The notes below the pieces were generated by a model that was not told the origin of the DNA, did not search any database, and was given only the letters and a program-made list of their open reading frames with translations. The position numbers were made by a program, and so were the translations under genes. From Nomia melanderi (Eukaryota > Arthropoda > Insecta > Hymenoptera > Halictidae), in the NCBI RefSeq assembly GCF_051020985.1, contig NW_027475138.1, positions 3,224,001-3,288,000 of the forward strand: 64,000 nucleotides of DNA, written 5' to 3'. Shown piece after piece: positions 39,011 to 50,525 of this stretch. Every line of letters starts with the position of its first letter. Position 1 is the stretch's first letter.

Positions 39011-39710
39011 GTTACAGATAGCGCAATAAACCAAAGTGCATTGTCTGTAGGAGGCCCTGGCGCATGAATCTGGGCAGCGGGAACGACGTCGGACCACCAG
39101 GGGACGAGAAAATCACCGTCTCATGGAGCCGGACACTCAGGGTCAGGGAAAAATCCAGCATATATCTGGTGATATCTCGGGTGCTATTACAGATAGCGCA
39201 ATAAACCATAGTGCACTGTCTGTAGGAGGCCCTGGCGCATGAATCTGGGCAGCGGGAACGACGTCGGACCACCAGGGGACGAGAAAACCACCGTCTCATG
39301 GGTCCGGACACTCAGGGTCAGGGGAAAATCCAATATATATCTGGTTATATCTCTGGTGCTATTGCAGATAGCGCAATGAACCAAAGTGCATTGTCTGTAG
39401 GAGGCCCTTGCGAATGAATCTGTGCCGCAGGAACGACCTCGGACCACCAGTGGCCGAGAAAACCACCGTCTCATGGGTCCGGACACTCAGGGTCAGGGGA
39501 AAACCCAATATATATCTGGCGATATCTCGGGTTCTATTACAGATAGCACAATAAACCAAAGTGCATTGTCTGTAGGAGGCCCTGGCGCATGAATCTGGGC
39601 AGCGGGAACAACCTAGGACCACCAGGGGCCGAGAAAACCACCGACTCACGGGGCCGGACACTCAGGGTCAGGGGAAAATCCAATATATATCTGGTGATAT
39701 CTCGGGTGCT
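39011..39710 (+). repeat. Four-monomer block shared with 21.7 kb
   Basis: Matches 21686-22385 at an offset of 17,325 bp. It holds one m1-m2-m3 trimer followed by the GCGGGAACAACCTAGG monomer. A private change, AAACCATAGTGCACTG near 39205, is shared with 60555 and not with the other m2 copies. This ties the present block to the one at 60.5 kb. Confidence 0.8.
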
Positions 39711-40235
39711 ATTAGAGATAGCGCAATAAACCAAAGTGAATTATCTGCAGGAGGCCCTGGCGCATGCATCTGTGCAGCGGGAACGCCCTCGGACCACCAG
39801 GGGCCAAGAAAACCACCGTCTCATGGGTCCGGATACTCTGGGTCAGGGGAAAATCCAATATATATCTGGTGATATCTCGGGTGCTATTACGGATAGCCCA
39901 ATAAATCAAAGTGCATTGTCTGTAGGAGGCCCTGCCGCATGAATCTGTGCAGCGGGAACGACCTCGGACCACCAGAGGCCGGGAAAACCACAGTCTCATG
40001 GGGCCGGACACTCAGGGTCAGGGGAAAATTCTATATATATCTGGTGGTATCTCGGGTGCTATTAGAGATAGCGCATTAAATCAAAGTGCATTGTCCGTAG
40101 GAGGCACTGTCGAATGAATCTGTGCCGCAGGAACGACCTCGGACCACCAGTGGCCGAGAAAATTACAGATATTCGGAATCCGTCACCCGAGGTCATGTAA
40201 AAATCCAGCATATATCTGGTGATATCTCGGGTGCT

Positions 40236-40410
40236 ATTACAGATAGCGCAATAACCCAAAGTGCATTGTCTGTAGGAGGCCCTGGCGCATGAATCTGTGC
40301 AGCGGGAACGACCTCGGACCACCAGGGGCCGAGAAAACCACCGTCTCATGGGTCCGGACACTCAGGGTCAGGGGAAAATCCAATATATATCTGGTGATAT
40401 CTCGGGTGCT
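40236..40410 (+). repeat. Representative consensus-like A monomer
   Basis: Close to the majority base at every position except GCAATAACCC near its start. On the A consensus I counted 66 G or C among monomer positions 37-137 (65%) and about 27 among the other 74 (36%). Each repeat is thus a GC-rich block followed by an AT-rich block with AATATATATC and GATATC. It has no CENP-B box: nothing fits the TTCG....A..CGGG core on either strand. Most A copies keep a GATATC site, which would give a 175-bp ladder with EcoRV. Confidence 0.85.
40313..40333 (+). other. Recurrent dyad CTCGG ... CCGAG
   Basis: CTCGG at 40313-40317 and CCGAG at 40329-40333 are perfect inverted repeats around an 11-base loop (ACCACCAGGGG). 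They occur in most A monomers. They are broken in the m1 and m2 classes, where GTCGG and GACGAG replace them, so the dyad is not required in every repeat. Confidence 0.45.
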
Positions 40411-41460
40411 ATTACAGATAGCGCAATAAATCAAAGTGCATTGTCTATAGGAGGCCCTGCCGCATGAATCTGTGCAGCGGGAACGACCTCGGACCACCAG
40501 GGGCCGGGAAAACCACAGTCTCATGGGGCCGGACACTCAGGGTCAGGGGAAAATTCAATACATATCTGGTGATATCTCGGGTGCTATTAGAGATAGCACA
40601 ATAAATCAAAGTGCATTGTCTGTAGGAGGCACTGGCGAATGAATCTGTGCCGCAGGAACGACCTCGGACCACCAGTGGCCGAGAAAATTACAGATATTCG
40701 GAATCCGTCACCCAAGGTCATGTAAAAATCCAGCATATATCTGGTGATATCTCGGGTGCTATTTCAGATAGCGCAATAAACCAAAGTGCATTGTCTGTAG
40801 GAGGCCCTGGCGCATGAATCTGGGCAGCGGGAACGACGTCGGACCACCAGGGGACGAGAAAATCACCGTCTCATGGAGACGGACACTCAGGGTCAGAGAA
40901 AAATCCAATATATATCTGGTGATATCTCGGGTGCTATTACAGATAGCGCAATAAACCAAAGTGCACTGTCTGTAGGAGGCCCTGGCGCATGAATCTGGGC
41001 AGCGGGATCGACCTCGGACCACCAGGGGCCGAGAAAACCACCGTCTCATGGGTCCGGACACTCAGGGTCAGGGGAAAATCCAATATATATCTGGTGATAT
41101 CTCGGGTGCTATTAGAGATAGCGCAATAAACCAAAGTGAATTATCTGCAGGAGGCCCTGGCGCATGCATCTGTGCAGCGGGAACGCCCTCGGACCACCAG
41201 GGGCCAAGAAAACCACCGTCTCATGGGTCCGGATACTCTGGGTCAGGGGAAAATCCAATATATATCTGGTGATATCTCGGGTGCTATTACGGATAGCCCA
41301 ATAAATCAAAGTGCATTGTCTGTAGGAGGCCCTGCCGCATGAATCTGTGCAGCGGGAACGACCTCGGACCACCAGAGGCCGGGAAAACCACAGTCTCATG
41401 GGGCCGGACACTCAGGGTTAGGGGAAAATTCAATATATATCTGGTGGTATCTCGGGTGCT

Positions 41461-41635
41461 ATTAGAGATAGCGCAATAAATCAAAGTGCATTGTCCGTAG
41501 GAGGCACTGTCGAATGAATCTGTGCCGCAGGAACGACCTCGGACCACCAGTGGCCGAGAAAATTACAGATATTCGGAATCCGTCACCCAAGGTCATGTAA
41601 AAATCCAGCATATATCTGGTGATATCTCGGGTGCT
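41461..41635 (+). repeat. Representative B-type monomer
   Basis: Ordinary satellite outside its middle, but between monomer positions about 101 and 148 it reads TTACAGATATTCGG, AATCCGTCACCC, AAGGTCATGTAAAAATCC and AGCATATATC. The ordinary stretch it replaces has exactly the same length. In a gap-free alignment only 7 of the first 20 replaced positions match the A type, rising to 7-8 per 10 at the right end. Linked upstream markers are GCGAATGAATC, GTGCCGCAGGAACG and CCACCAGTGGCC. I counted about 56 such segments in the window, all at or after 7.95 kb. Best read as recombination from a diverged sister satellite. Confidence 0.85.
41571..41582 (+). other. Overlapping short dyads inside the B segment
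   Basis: The 12 bases ATTCGGAATCCG contain two interlocked perfect inverted repeats with a one-base centre: ATTC-G-GAAT at 41571-41579 and CGGA-A-TCCG at 41574-41582. The motif is unchanged in almost every later B copy. It could be a protein-binding site, or simply be carried along with the segment; the sequence alone does not decide. Confidence 0.5.
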
Positions 41636-41649
41636 ATTACAGATAGCGC
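41631..41649 (+). other. Recurrent hairpin GTGCTAT-loop-ATAGCGC
   Basis: At each monomer junction the sequence GTGCTAT, a five-base loop (TACAG or TAGAG) and ATAGCGC can pair: five perfect pairs GCTAT/ATAGC, a T-G mismatch and an outer G-C pair. The stem is kept in the great majority of monomers while the loop alternates between TACAG and TAGAG. Dyad symmetry has been linked with centromeric satellites lacking CENP-B boxes, so this is a candidate structural element; function is inference. Confidence 0.5.
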
Positions 41650-43385
41650 AATAAACCAAAGTGCATTGTCTGTAGGAGGCCCTGGCGCATGAATCTGGGC
41701 AGCGGGAACGACGTCGGACCACCAGGGGACGAGAAAATCACCGTCTCATGGAGCCGGACACTCAGGGTCAGGGAAAAATCCAGCATATATCTGGTGATAT
41801 CTCGGGTGCTATTACAGATAGCGCAATAAACCAAAGTGCACTGTCTGTAGGAGGCCCTGGCGCATGAATCTGGGCAGCGGGAACGACGTCGGACCACCAG
41901 GGGACGAGAAAACCACCGTCTCATGGGTCCGGACACTCAGGGTCAGGGGAAAATCCAATATATATCTGGTTATATCTCTGGTGCTATTGCAGATAGCGCA
42001 ATGAACCAAAGTGCATTGTCTGTAGGAGGCCCTTGCGAATGAATCTGTGCCGCAGGAACGACCTCGGACCACCAGTGGCCGAGAAAACCACCGTCTCATG
42101 GGTCCGGACACTCAGGGTCAGGGGTAAATCCAATATATATCTGGTTATATCTCTGGTGCTATTACAGATAGCGCAATAAACCAAAGTGCATTGTCTGTAG
42201 GAGGCCCTGGCGCATGAATCTGGGCAGCGGGAACGACGTCGGACCACCAGGGGACGAGAAAATCACCGTCTCATGGAGCCGGACACTCAGGGTCAGGGAA
42301 AAATCCAGCATATATCTGGTGATATCTCGGGTGCTATTACAGATAGCGCAATAAACCAAAGTGCACTGTCTGTAGGAGGCCCTGGCGCATGAATCTGGGC
42401 AGCGGGAACGACGTCGGACCACCAGGGGACGAGAAAACCACCGTCTCATGGGTCCGGACACTCAGGGTCAGGGGAAAATCCAATATATATCTGGTTATAT
42501 CTCTGGTGCTATTGCAGATAGCGCAATGAACCAAAGTGCATTGTCTGTAGGAGGCCCTTGCGAATGAATCTGTGCCGCAGGAACGACCTCGGACCACCAG
42601 TGGCCGAGAAAACCACCGTCTCATGGGTCCGGACACTCAGGGTCAGGGGAAAATCCAATATATATCTGGTTATATCTCTGGTGCTATTACAGATAGCGCA
42701 ATAAACCAAAGTGCATTGTCTGTAGGAGGCCCTGGCGCATGAATCTGGGCAGCGGGAACGACGTCGGACCACCAGGGGACGAGAAAATCACCGTCTCATG
42801 GAGCCGGACACTCAGGGTCAGGGAAAAATCCAGCATATATCTGGTGATATCTCGGGTGCTATTACAGATAGCGCAATAAACCAAAGTGCACTGTCTGTAG
42901 GAGGCCCTGGCGCATGAATCTGGGCAGCGGGAACGACGTCGGACCACCAGGGGACGAGAAAACCACCGTCTCATGGGTCCGGACACTCAGGGTCAGGGGA
43001 AAATCCAATATATATCTGGTTATATCTCTGGTGCTATTGCAGATAGCGCAATGAACCAAAGTGCATTGTCTGTAGGAGGCCCTTGCGAATGAATCTGTGC
43101 CGCAGGAACGACCTCGGACCACCAGTGGCCGAGAAAACCACCGTCTCATGGGTCCGGACACTCAGGGTCAGGGGAAAATCCAATATATATCTGGTTATAT
43201 CTCTGGTGCTATTACAGATAGCGCAATAAACCAAAGTGCCTTGTCTGTAGGAGGCCCTGGCGCATGAATCTGGGCAGCGGGAACGACGTCGGACCACCAG
43301 GGGACGAGAAAATCACCGTCTCATGGAGCCGGACACTCAGGGTCAGGGAAAAATCCAGCATATATCTGGTGATATCTCGGGTGCT
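41636..43385 (+). repeat. Nested 3-mer (525-bp) repeat, tract 1
   Basis: Ten monomers in the order m1-m2-m3 three times, then m1. m1 has GTGCATTG, GACGTCGG, GGGGACGAG, GGAGCCGG and CCAGCATATATC. m2 has GTGCACTG, GACGTCGG, GGGGACGAG, GGGTCCGG and GGTTATATCTCTGG. m3 starts ATTGCAGATAGCGCAATGAA and has GTGCCGCAGG, CAGTGGCCGAG and GGTTATATCTCTGG. The last three bases before each new m1 fix the unit at 525 bp. The tract ends where m1 is followed by a hybrid monomer, ATTACAGATA joined to GTGAATTATCTGCAGG (43386). Confidence 0.92.
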
Positions 43386-43804
43386 ATTACAGATAGCGCA
43401 ATAAACCAAAGTGAATTATCTGCAGGAGGCCCTGGCGCATGCATCTGTGCAGCGGGAACGCCCTCGGACCACCAGGGGCCAAGAAAACCACCGTCTCATG
43501 GGTCCGGATACTCTGGGTCAGGGGAAAATCCAATATATATCTGGTGATATCTCGGGTGCTATTACGGATAGCCCAATAAATCAAAGTGCATTGTCTGTAG
43601 GAGGCCCTGCCGCATGAATCTGTGCAGCGGGAACGACCTCGGACCACCAGAGGCCGGGAAAACCACAGTCTCATGGGGCCGGACACTCAGGGTCAGGGGA
43701 AAATTCTATATATATCTGGTGGTATCTCGGGTGCTATTACAGATAGCGCAATAAATCAAAGTGCATTGTCTATAGGAGGCCCTGCCGCATGAATCTGTGC
43801 AGCG

Positions 43805-46800
43805 GGAACGACCTCGGACCACCAGTGGCCGAGAAAATTACAGATATTCGGAATCCGTCACCCGAGGTCATGTAAAAATCCAGCATATATCTGGTGATAT
43901 CTCGGGTGCTATTACAGATAGCGCAATAACCCAAAGTGCATTGTCTGTAGGAGGCCCTGGCGCATGAATCTGTGCAGCGGGAACGACCTCGGACCACCAG
44001 GGGCCGAGAAAACCACCGTCTCATGGGTCCGGACACTCAGGGTCAGGGGAAAATCCAATATATATCTGGTGATATCTCGGGTGCTATTACAGATAGCGCA
44101 ATAAATCAAAGTGCATTGTCTATAGGAGGCCCTGCCGCATGAATCTGTGCAGCGGGAACGACCTCGGACCACCAGGGGCCGGGAAAACCACAGTCTCATG
44201 GGGCCGGACACTCAGGGTCAGGGGAAAATTCAATACATATCTGGTGATATCTCGGGTGCTATTAGAGATAGCACAATAAATCAAAGTGCATTGTCTGTAG
44301 GAGGCACTGGCGAATGAATCTGTGCCGCAGGAACGACCTCGGACCACCAGTGGCCGAGAAAATTACAGATATTCGGAATCCGTCACCCAAGGTCATGTAA
44401 AAATCCAGCATATATCTGGTGATATCTCGGGTGCTATTTCAGATAGCGCAATAAACCAAAGTGCATTGTCTGTAGGAGGCCCTGGCGCATGAATCTGGGC
44501 AGCGGGAACGACGTCGGACCACCAGGGGACGAGAAAATCACCGTCTCATGGAGACGGACACTCAGGGTCAGAGAAAAATCCAATATATATCTGGTGATAT
44601 CTCGGGTGCTATTACAGATAGCGCAATAAACCAAAGTGCACTGTCTGTAGGAGGCCCTGGCGCATGAATCTGGGCAGCGGGATCGACCTCGGACCACCAG
44701 GGGCCGAGAAAACCACCGTCTCATGGGTCCGGACACTCAGGGTCAGGGGAAAATCCAATATATATCTGGTGATATCTCGGGTGCTATTAGAGATAGCGCA
44801 ATAAACCAAAGTGAATTATCTGCAGGAGGCCCTGGCGCATGCATCTGTGCAGCGGGAACGCCCTCGGACCACCAGGGGCCAAGAAAACCACCGTCTCATG
44901 GGTCCGGATACTCTGGGTCAGGGGAAAATCCAATATATATCTGGTGATATCTCGGGTGCTATTACGGATAGCCCAATAAATCAAAGTGCATTGTCTGTAG
45001 GAGGCCCTGCCGCATGAATCTGTGCAGCGGGAACGACCTCGGACCACCAGAGGCCGGGAAAACCACAGTCTCATGGGGCCGGACACTCAGGGTCAGGGGA
45101 AAATTCAATATATATCTGGTGGTATCTCGGGTGCTATTAGAGATAGCGCAATAAATCAAAGTGCATTGTCCGTAGGAGGCACTGTCGAATGAATCTGTGC
45201 CGCAGGAACGACCTCGGACCACCAGTGGCCGAGAAAATTACAGATATTCGGAATCCGTCACCCAAGGTCATGTAAAAATCCAGCATATATCTGGTGATAT
45301 CTCGGGTGCTATTACAGATAGCGCAATAAACCAAAGTGCATTGTCTGTAGGAGGCCCTGGCGCATGAATCTGGGCAGCGGGAACGACGTCGGACCACCAG
45401 GGGACGAGAAAATCACCGTCTCATGGAGCCGGACACTCAGGGTCAGGGAAAAATCCAGCATATATCTGGTGATATCTCGGGTGCTATTACAGATAGCGCA
45501 ATAAACCAAAGTGCACTGTCTGTAGGAGGCCCTGGCGCATGAATCTGGGCAGCGGGAACGACGTCGGACCACCAGGGGACGAGAAAACCACCGTCTCATG
45601 GGTCCGGACACTCAGGGTCAGGGGAAAATCCAATATATATCTGGTTATATCTCTGGTGCTATTGCAGATAGCGCAATGAACCAAAGTGCATTGTCTGTAG
45701 GAGGCCCTTGCGAATGAATCTGTGCCGCAGGAACGACCTCGGACCACCAGTGGCCGAGAAAACCACCGTCTCATGGGTCCGGACACTCAGGGTCAGGGGA
45801 AAATCCAATATATATCTGGTTATATCTCTGGTGCTATTACAGATAGCGCAATAAACCAAAGTGCATTGTCTGTAGGAGGCCCTGGCGCATGAATCTGGGC
45901 AGCGGGAACGACGTCGGACCACCAGGGGACGAGAAAATCACCGTCTCATGGAGCCGGACACTCAGGGTCAGGGAAAAATCCAGCATATATCTGGTGATAT
46001 CTCGGGTGCTATTACAGATAGCGCAATAAACCAAAGTGCACTGTCTGTAGGAGGCCCTGGCGCATGAATCTGGGCAGCGGGAACGACGTCGGACCACCAG
46101 GGGACGAGAAAACCACCGTCTCATGGGTCCGGACACTCAGGGTCAGGGGAAAATCCAATATATATCTGGTTATATCTCTGGTGCTATTGCAGATAGCGCA
46201 ATGAACCAAAGTGCATTGTCTGTAGGAGGCCCTTGCGAATGAATCTGTGCCGCAGGAACGACCTCGGACCACCAGTGGCCGAGAAAACCACCGTCTCATG
46301 GGTCCGGACACTCAGGGTCAGGGGAAAATCCAATATATATCTGGTTATATCTCTGGTGCTATTACAGATAGCGCAATAAACCAAAGTGCATTGTCTGTAG
46401 GAGGCCCTGGCGCATGAATCTGGGCAGCGGGAACGACGTCGGACCACCAGGGGACGAGAAAATCACCGTCTCATGGAGCCGGACACTCAGGGTCAGGGAA
46501 AAATCCAGCATATATCTGGTGATATCTCGGGTGCTATTACAGATAGCGCAATAAACCAAAGTGCACTGTCTGTAGGAGGCCCTGGCGCATGAATCTGGGC
46601 AGCGGGAACGACGTCGGACCACCAGGGGACGAGAAAACCACCGTCTCATGGGTCCGGACACTCAGGGTCAGGGGAAAATCCAATATATATCTGGTTATAT
46701 CTCTGGTGCTATTGCAGATAGCGCAATGAACCAAAGTGCATTGTCTGTAGGAGGCCCTTGCGAATGAATCTGTGCCGCAGGAACGACCTCGGACCACCAG

Positions 46801-47479
46801 TGGCCGAGAAAACCACCGTCTCATGGGTCCGGACACTCAGGGTCAGGGGAAAATCCAATATATATCTGGTTATATCTCTGGTGCTATTACAGATAGCGCA
46901 ATAAACCAAAGTGCATTGTCTGTAGGAGGCCCTGGCGCATGAATCTGGGCAGCGGGAACGACGTCGGACCACCAGGGGACGAGAAAATCACCGTCTCATG
47001 GAGCCGGACACTCAGGGTCAGGGAAAAATCCAGCATATATCTGGTGATATCTCGGGTGCTATTACAGATAGCGCAATAAACCAAAGTGAATTATCTGCAG
47101 GAGGCCCTGGCGCATGCATCTGTGCAGCGGGAACGCCCTCGGACCACCAGGGGCCAAGAAAACCACCGTCTCATGGGTCCGGATACTCTGGGTCAGGGGA
47201 AAATCCAATATATATCTGGTGATATCTCGGGTGCTATTACGGATAGCCAAATAAATCAAAGTGCATTGTCTGTAGGAGGCCCTGCCGCATGAATCTGTGC
47301 AGCGGGAACGACCTCGGACCACCAGAGGCCGGGAAAACCACAGTCTCATGGGGCCGGACACTCAGGGTCAGGGGAAAATTCTATATATATCTGGTGGTAT
47401 CTCGGGTGCTATTACAGATAGCGCAATAAATCAAAGTGCATTGTCTATAGGAGGCCCTGCCGCATGAATCTGTGCAGCG
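43805..47479 (+). repeat. 21-mer higher-order repeat, copy 2 (3,675 bp)
   Basis: Collinear with copy 1 and nearly identical. One visible private change is A at 47249 (copy 1 has C at 43574). The copy opens inside a chimeric monomer (43736-43910). The left part of that monomer is of the TTGTCTATAGG / CCTGCCGC / GTGCAGCGGG type, and its right part is a B segment with CACCCGAGGTCATG. That chimera is absent from copy 1 and repeated before copy 3, so it is the scar of the exchange that created the tandem. Confidence 0.92.
45311..47060 (+). repeat. Nested 3-mer (525-bp) repeat, tract 2
   Basis: The same ten-monomer tract as at 41636-43385, one 21-mer period (3,675 bp) on. It has the same number of trimers and the same hybrid monomer after it (47061). 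The trimer expansion therefore predates the duplication of the 21-mer. Confidence 0.92.
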
Positions 47480-50400
47480 GGAACGACCTCGGACCACCAG
47501 TGGCCGAGAAAATTACAGATATTCGGAATCCGTCACCCGAGGTCATGTAAAAATCCAGCATATATCTGGTGATATCTCGGGTGCTATTACAGATAGCGCA
47601 ATAACCCAAAGTGCATTGTCTGTAGGAGGCCCTGGCGCATGAATCTGTGCAGCGGGAACGACCTCGGACCACCAGGGGCCGAGAAAACCACCGTCTCATG
47701 GGTCCGGACACTCAGGGTCAGGGGAAAATCCAATATATATCTGGTGATATCTCGGGTGCTATTACAGATAGCGCAATAAATCAAAGTGCATTGTCTATAG
47801 GAGGCCCTGCCGCATGAATCTGTGCAGCGGGAACGACCTCGGACCACCAGGGGCCGGGAAAACCACAGTCTCATGGGGCCGGACACTCAGGGTCAGGGGA
47901 AAATTCAATACATATCTGGTGATATCTCGGGTGCTATTAGAGATAGCACAATAAATCAAAGTGCATTGTCTGTAGGAGGCACTGGCGAATGAATCTGTGC
48001 CGCAGGAACGACCTCGGACCACCAGTGGCCGAGAAAATTACAGATATTCGGAATCCGTCACCCAAGGTCATGTAAAAATCCAGCATATATCTGGTGATAT
48101 CTCGGGTGCTATTTCAGATAGCGCAATAAACCAAAGTGCATTGTCTGTAGGAGGCCCTGGCGCATGAATCTGGGCAGCGGGAACGACGTCGGACCACCAG
48201 GGGACGAGAAAATCACCGTCTCATGGAGACGGACACTCAGGGTCAGAGAAAAATCCAATATATATCTGGTGATATCTCGGGTGCTATTACAGATAGCGCA
48301 ATAAACCAAAGTGCACTGTCTGTAGGAGGCCCTGGCGCATGAATCTGGGCAGCGGGATCGACCTCGGACCACCAGGGGCCGAGAAAACCACCGTCTCATG
48401 GGTCCGGACACTCAGGGTCAGGGGAAAATCCAATATATATCTGGTGATATCTCGGGTGCTATTAGAGATAGCGCAATAAACCAAAGTGAATTATCTGCAG
48501 GAGGCCCTGGCGCATGCATCTGTGCAGCGGGAACGCCCTCGGACCACCAGGGGCCAAGAAAACCACCGTCTCATGGGTCCGGATACTCTGGGTCAGGGGA
48601 AAATCCAATATATATCTGGTGATATCTCGGGTGCTATTACGGATAGCCCAATAAATCAAAGTGCATTGTCTGTAGGAGGCCCTGCCGCATGAATCTGTGC
48701 AGCGGGAACGACCTCGGACCACCAGAGGCCGGGAAAACCACAGTCTCATGGGGCCGGACACTCAGGGTCAGGGGAAAATTCAATATATATCTGGTGGTAT
48801 CTCGGGTGCTATTAGAGATAGCGCAATAAATCAAAGTGCATTGTCCGTAGGAGGCACTGTCGAATGAATCTGTGCCGCAGGAACGACCTCGGACCACCAG
48901 TGGCCGAGAAAATTACAGATATTCGGAATCCGTCACCCAAGGTCATGTAAAAATCCAGCATATATCTGGTGATATCTCGGGTGCTATTACAGATAGCGCA
49001 ATAAACCAAAGTGCATTGTCTGTAGGAGGCCCTGGCGCATGAATCTGGGCAGCGGGAACGACGTCGGACCACCAGGGGACGAGAAAATCACCGTCTCATG
49101 GAGCCGGACACTCAGGGTCAGGGAAAAATCCAGCATATATCTGGTGATATCTCGGGTGCTATTACAGATAGCGCAATAAACCAAAGTGCACTGTCTGTAG
49201 GAGGCCCTGGCGCATGAATCTGGGCAGCGGGAACGACGTCGGACCACCAGGGGACGAGAAAACCACCGTCTCATGGGTCCGGACACTCAGGGTCAGGGGA
49301 AAATCCAATATATATCTGGTTATATCTCTGGTGCTATTGCAGATAGCGCAATGAACCAAAGTGCATTGTCTGTAGGAGGCCCTTGCGAATGAATCTGTGC
49401 CGCAGGAACGACCTCGGACCACCAGTGGCCGAGAAAACCACCGTCTCATGGGTCCGGACACTCAGGGTCAGGGGAAAATCCAATATATATCTGGTTATAT
49501 CTCTGGTGCTATTACAGATAGCGCAATAAACCAAAGTGCATTGTCTGTAGGAGGCCCTGGCGCATGAATCTGGGCAGCGGGAACGACGTCGGACCACCAG
49601 GGGACGAGAAAATCACCGTCTCATGGAGCCGGACACTCAGGGTCAGGGAAAAATCCAGCATATATCTGGTGATATCTCGGGTGCTATTACAGATAGCGCA
49701 ATAAACCAAAGTGCACTGTCTGTAGGAGGCCCTGGCGCATGAATCTGGGCAGCGGGAACGACGTCGGACCACCAGGGGACGAGAAAACCACCGTCTCATG
49801 GGTCCGGACACTCAGGGTCAGGGGAAAATCCAATATATATCTGGTTATATCTCTGGTGCTATTGCAGATAGCGCAATGAACCAAAGTGCATTGTCTGTAG
49901 GAGGCCCTTGCGAATGAATCTGTGCCGCAGGAACGACCTCGGACCACCAGTGGCCGAGAAAACCACCGTCTCATGGGTCCGGACACTCAGGGTCAGGGGA
50001 AAATCCAATATATATCTGGTTATATCTCTGGTGCTATTACAGATAGCGCAATAAACCAAAGTGCATTGTCTGTAGGAGGCCCTGGCGCATGAATCTGGGC
50101 AGCGGGAACGACGTCGGACCACCAGGGGACGAGAAAATCACCGTCTCATGGAGCCGGACACTCAGGGTCAGGGAAAAATCCAGCATATATCTGGTGATAT
50201 CTCGGGTGCTATTACAGATAGCGCAATAAACCAAAGTGCACTGTCTGTAGGAGGCCCTGGCGCATGAATCTGGGCAGCGGGATCGACGTCGGACCACCAG
50301 GGGACGAGAAAACCACCGTCTCATGGGTCCGGACACTCAGGGTCAGGGGAAAATCCAATATATATCTGGTTATATCTCTGGTGCTATTGCAGATAGCGCA

Positions 50401-50525
50401 ATGAACCAAAGTGCATTGTCTGTAGGAGGCCCTTGCGAATGAATCTGTGCAGCAGGAACGACCTCGGACCACCAGTGGCCGAGAAAACCACCGTCTCATG
50501 GGTCCGGACACTCAGGGTCAGGGGA
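47480..50525 (+). repeat. 21-mer higher-order repeat, copy 3, incomplete
   Basis: Follows copies 1 and 2 in register until about 50280. There GGGATCGACGTC appears instead of GGGAACGACGTC, followed by GTGCAGCAGG at about 50450 and GGGGAAAACCC at about 50525, after which the order changes. About 3.05 kb of the 3,675-bp unit is present. The last part doubles as the start of the 28-mer unit, so the two higher-order repeats overlap here. Confidence 0.88.

Larger units (their letters stand above)
39186..40440 (+). repeat. 1.26-kb block duplicated at 60.5-61.8 kb
   Basis: Seven monomers match 60536-61790 at an offset of 21,350 bp (122 monomers). Shared private markers are AAACCATAGTGCACTG, GATAGCACAATAAACC, GGATACTCTGGG, TTACGGATAGCCC, AAATTCTATATATATC, GCGCATTAAATC and GCAATAACCCAAAG. 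The monomer at 40411 has TTGTCTATAGG and CCTGCCGC where the downstream copy has TTGTCTGTAGG and CCTGGCGC, which marks the right limit. Confidence 0.82.
40130..43804 (+). repeat. 21-mer higher-order repeat, copy 1 (3,675 bp)
   Basis: Twenty-one monomers repeat with a period of exactly 3,675 bp. The left limit is set by the last base that differs between this copy (A at 40129) and the next (G at 43804). Order: B monomer, consensus monomer, TTGTCTATAGG monomer, GATAGCACAA plus B, ATTTCAGATA m1-like, GGGATCGACC monomer, CTGCAG/GCATGC monomer, GGATAGCCC monomer, B monomer, then the m1-m2-m3 trimer three times plus one m1, and closing monomers. Differences from copy 2 that I saw: T at 41419, T at 42125 and C at 43240. 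Confidence 0.92.

Noticed and set aside
41415..41424. Telomere-like GGGTTAGGGG
   Set aside because: A single C-to-T change in the ordinary GGGTCAGGGG word of one monomer (T41419); it is not tandemly repeated.
41565..41590. Pol III internal promoter (B box) in the B segment
   Set aside because: ATTCGGAATCC resembles GGTTCGANTCC only loosely, with an extra base and no GTTC. No A box is found at suitable spacing, and no tRNA- or SINE-like fold is seen.
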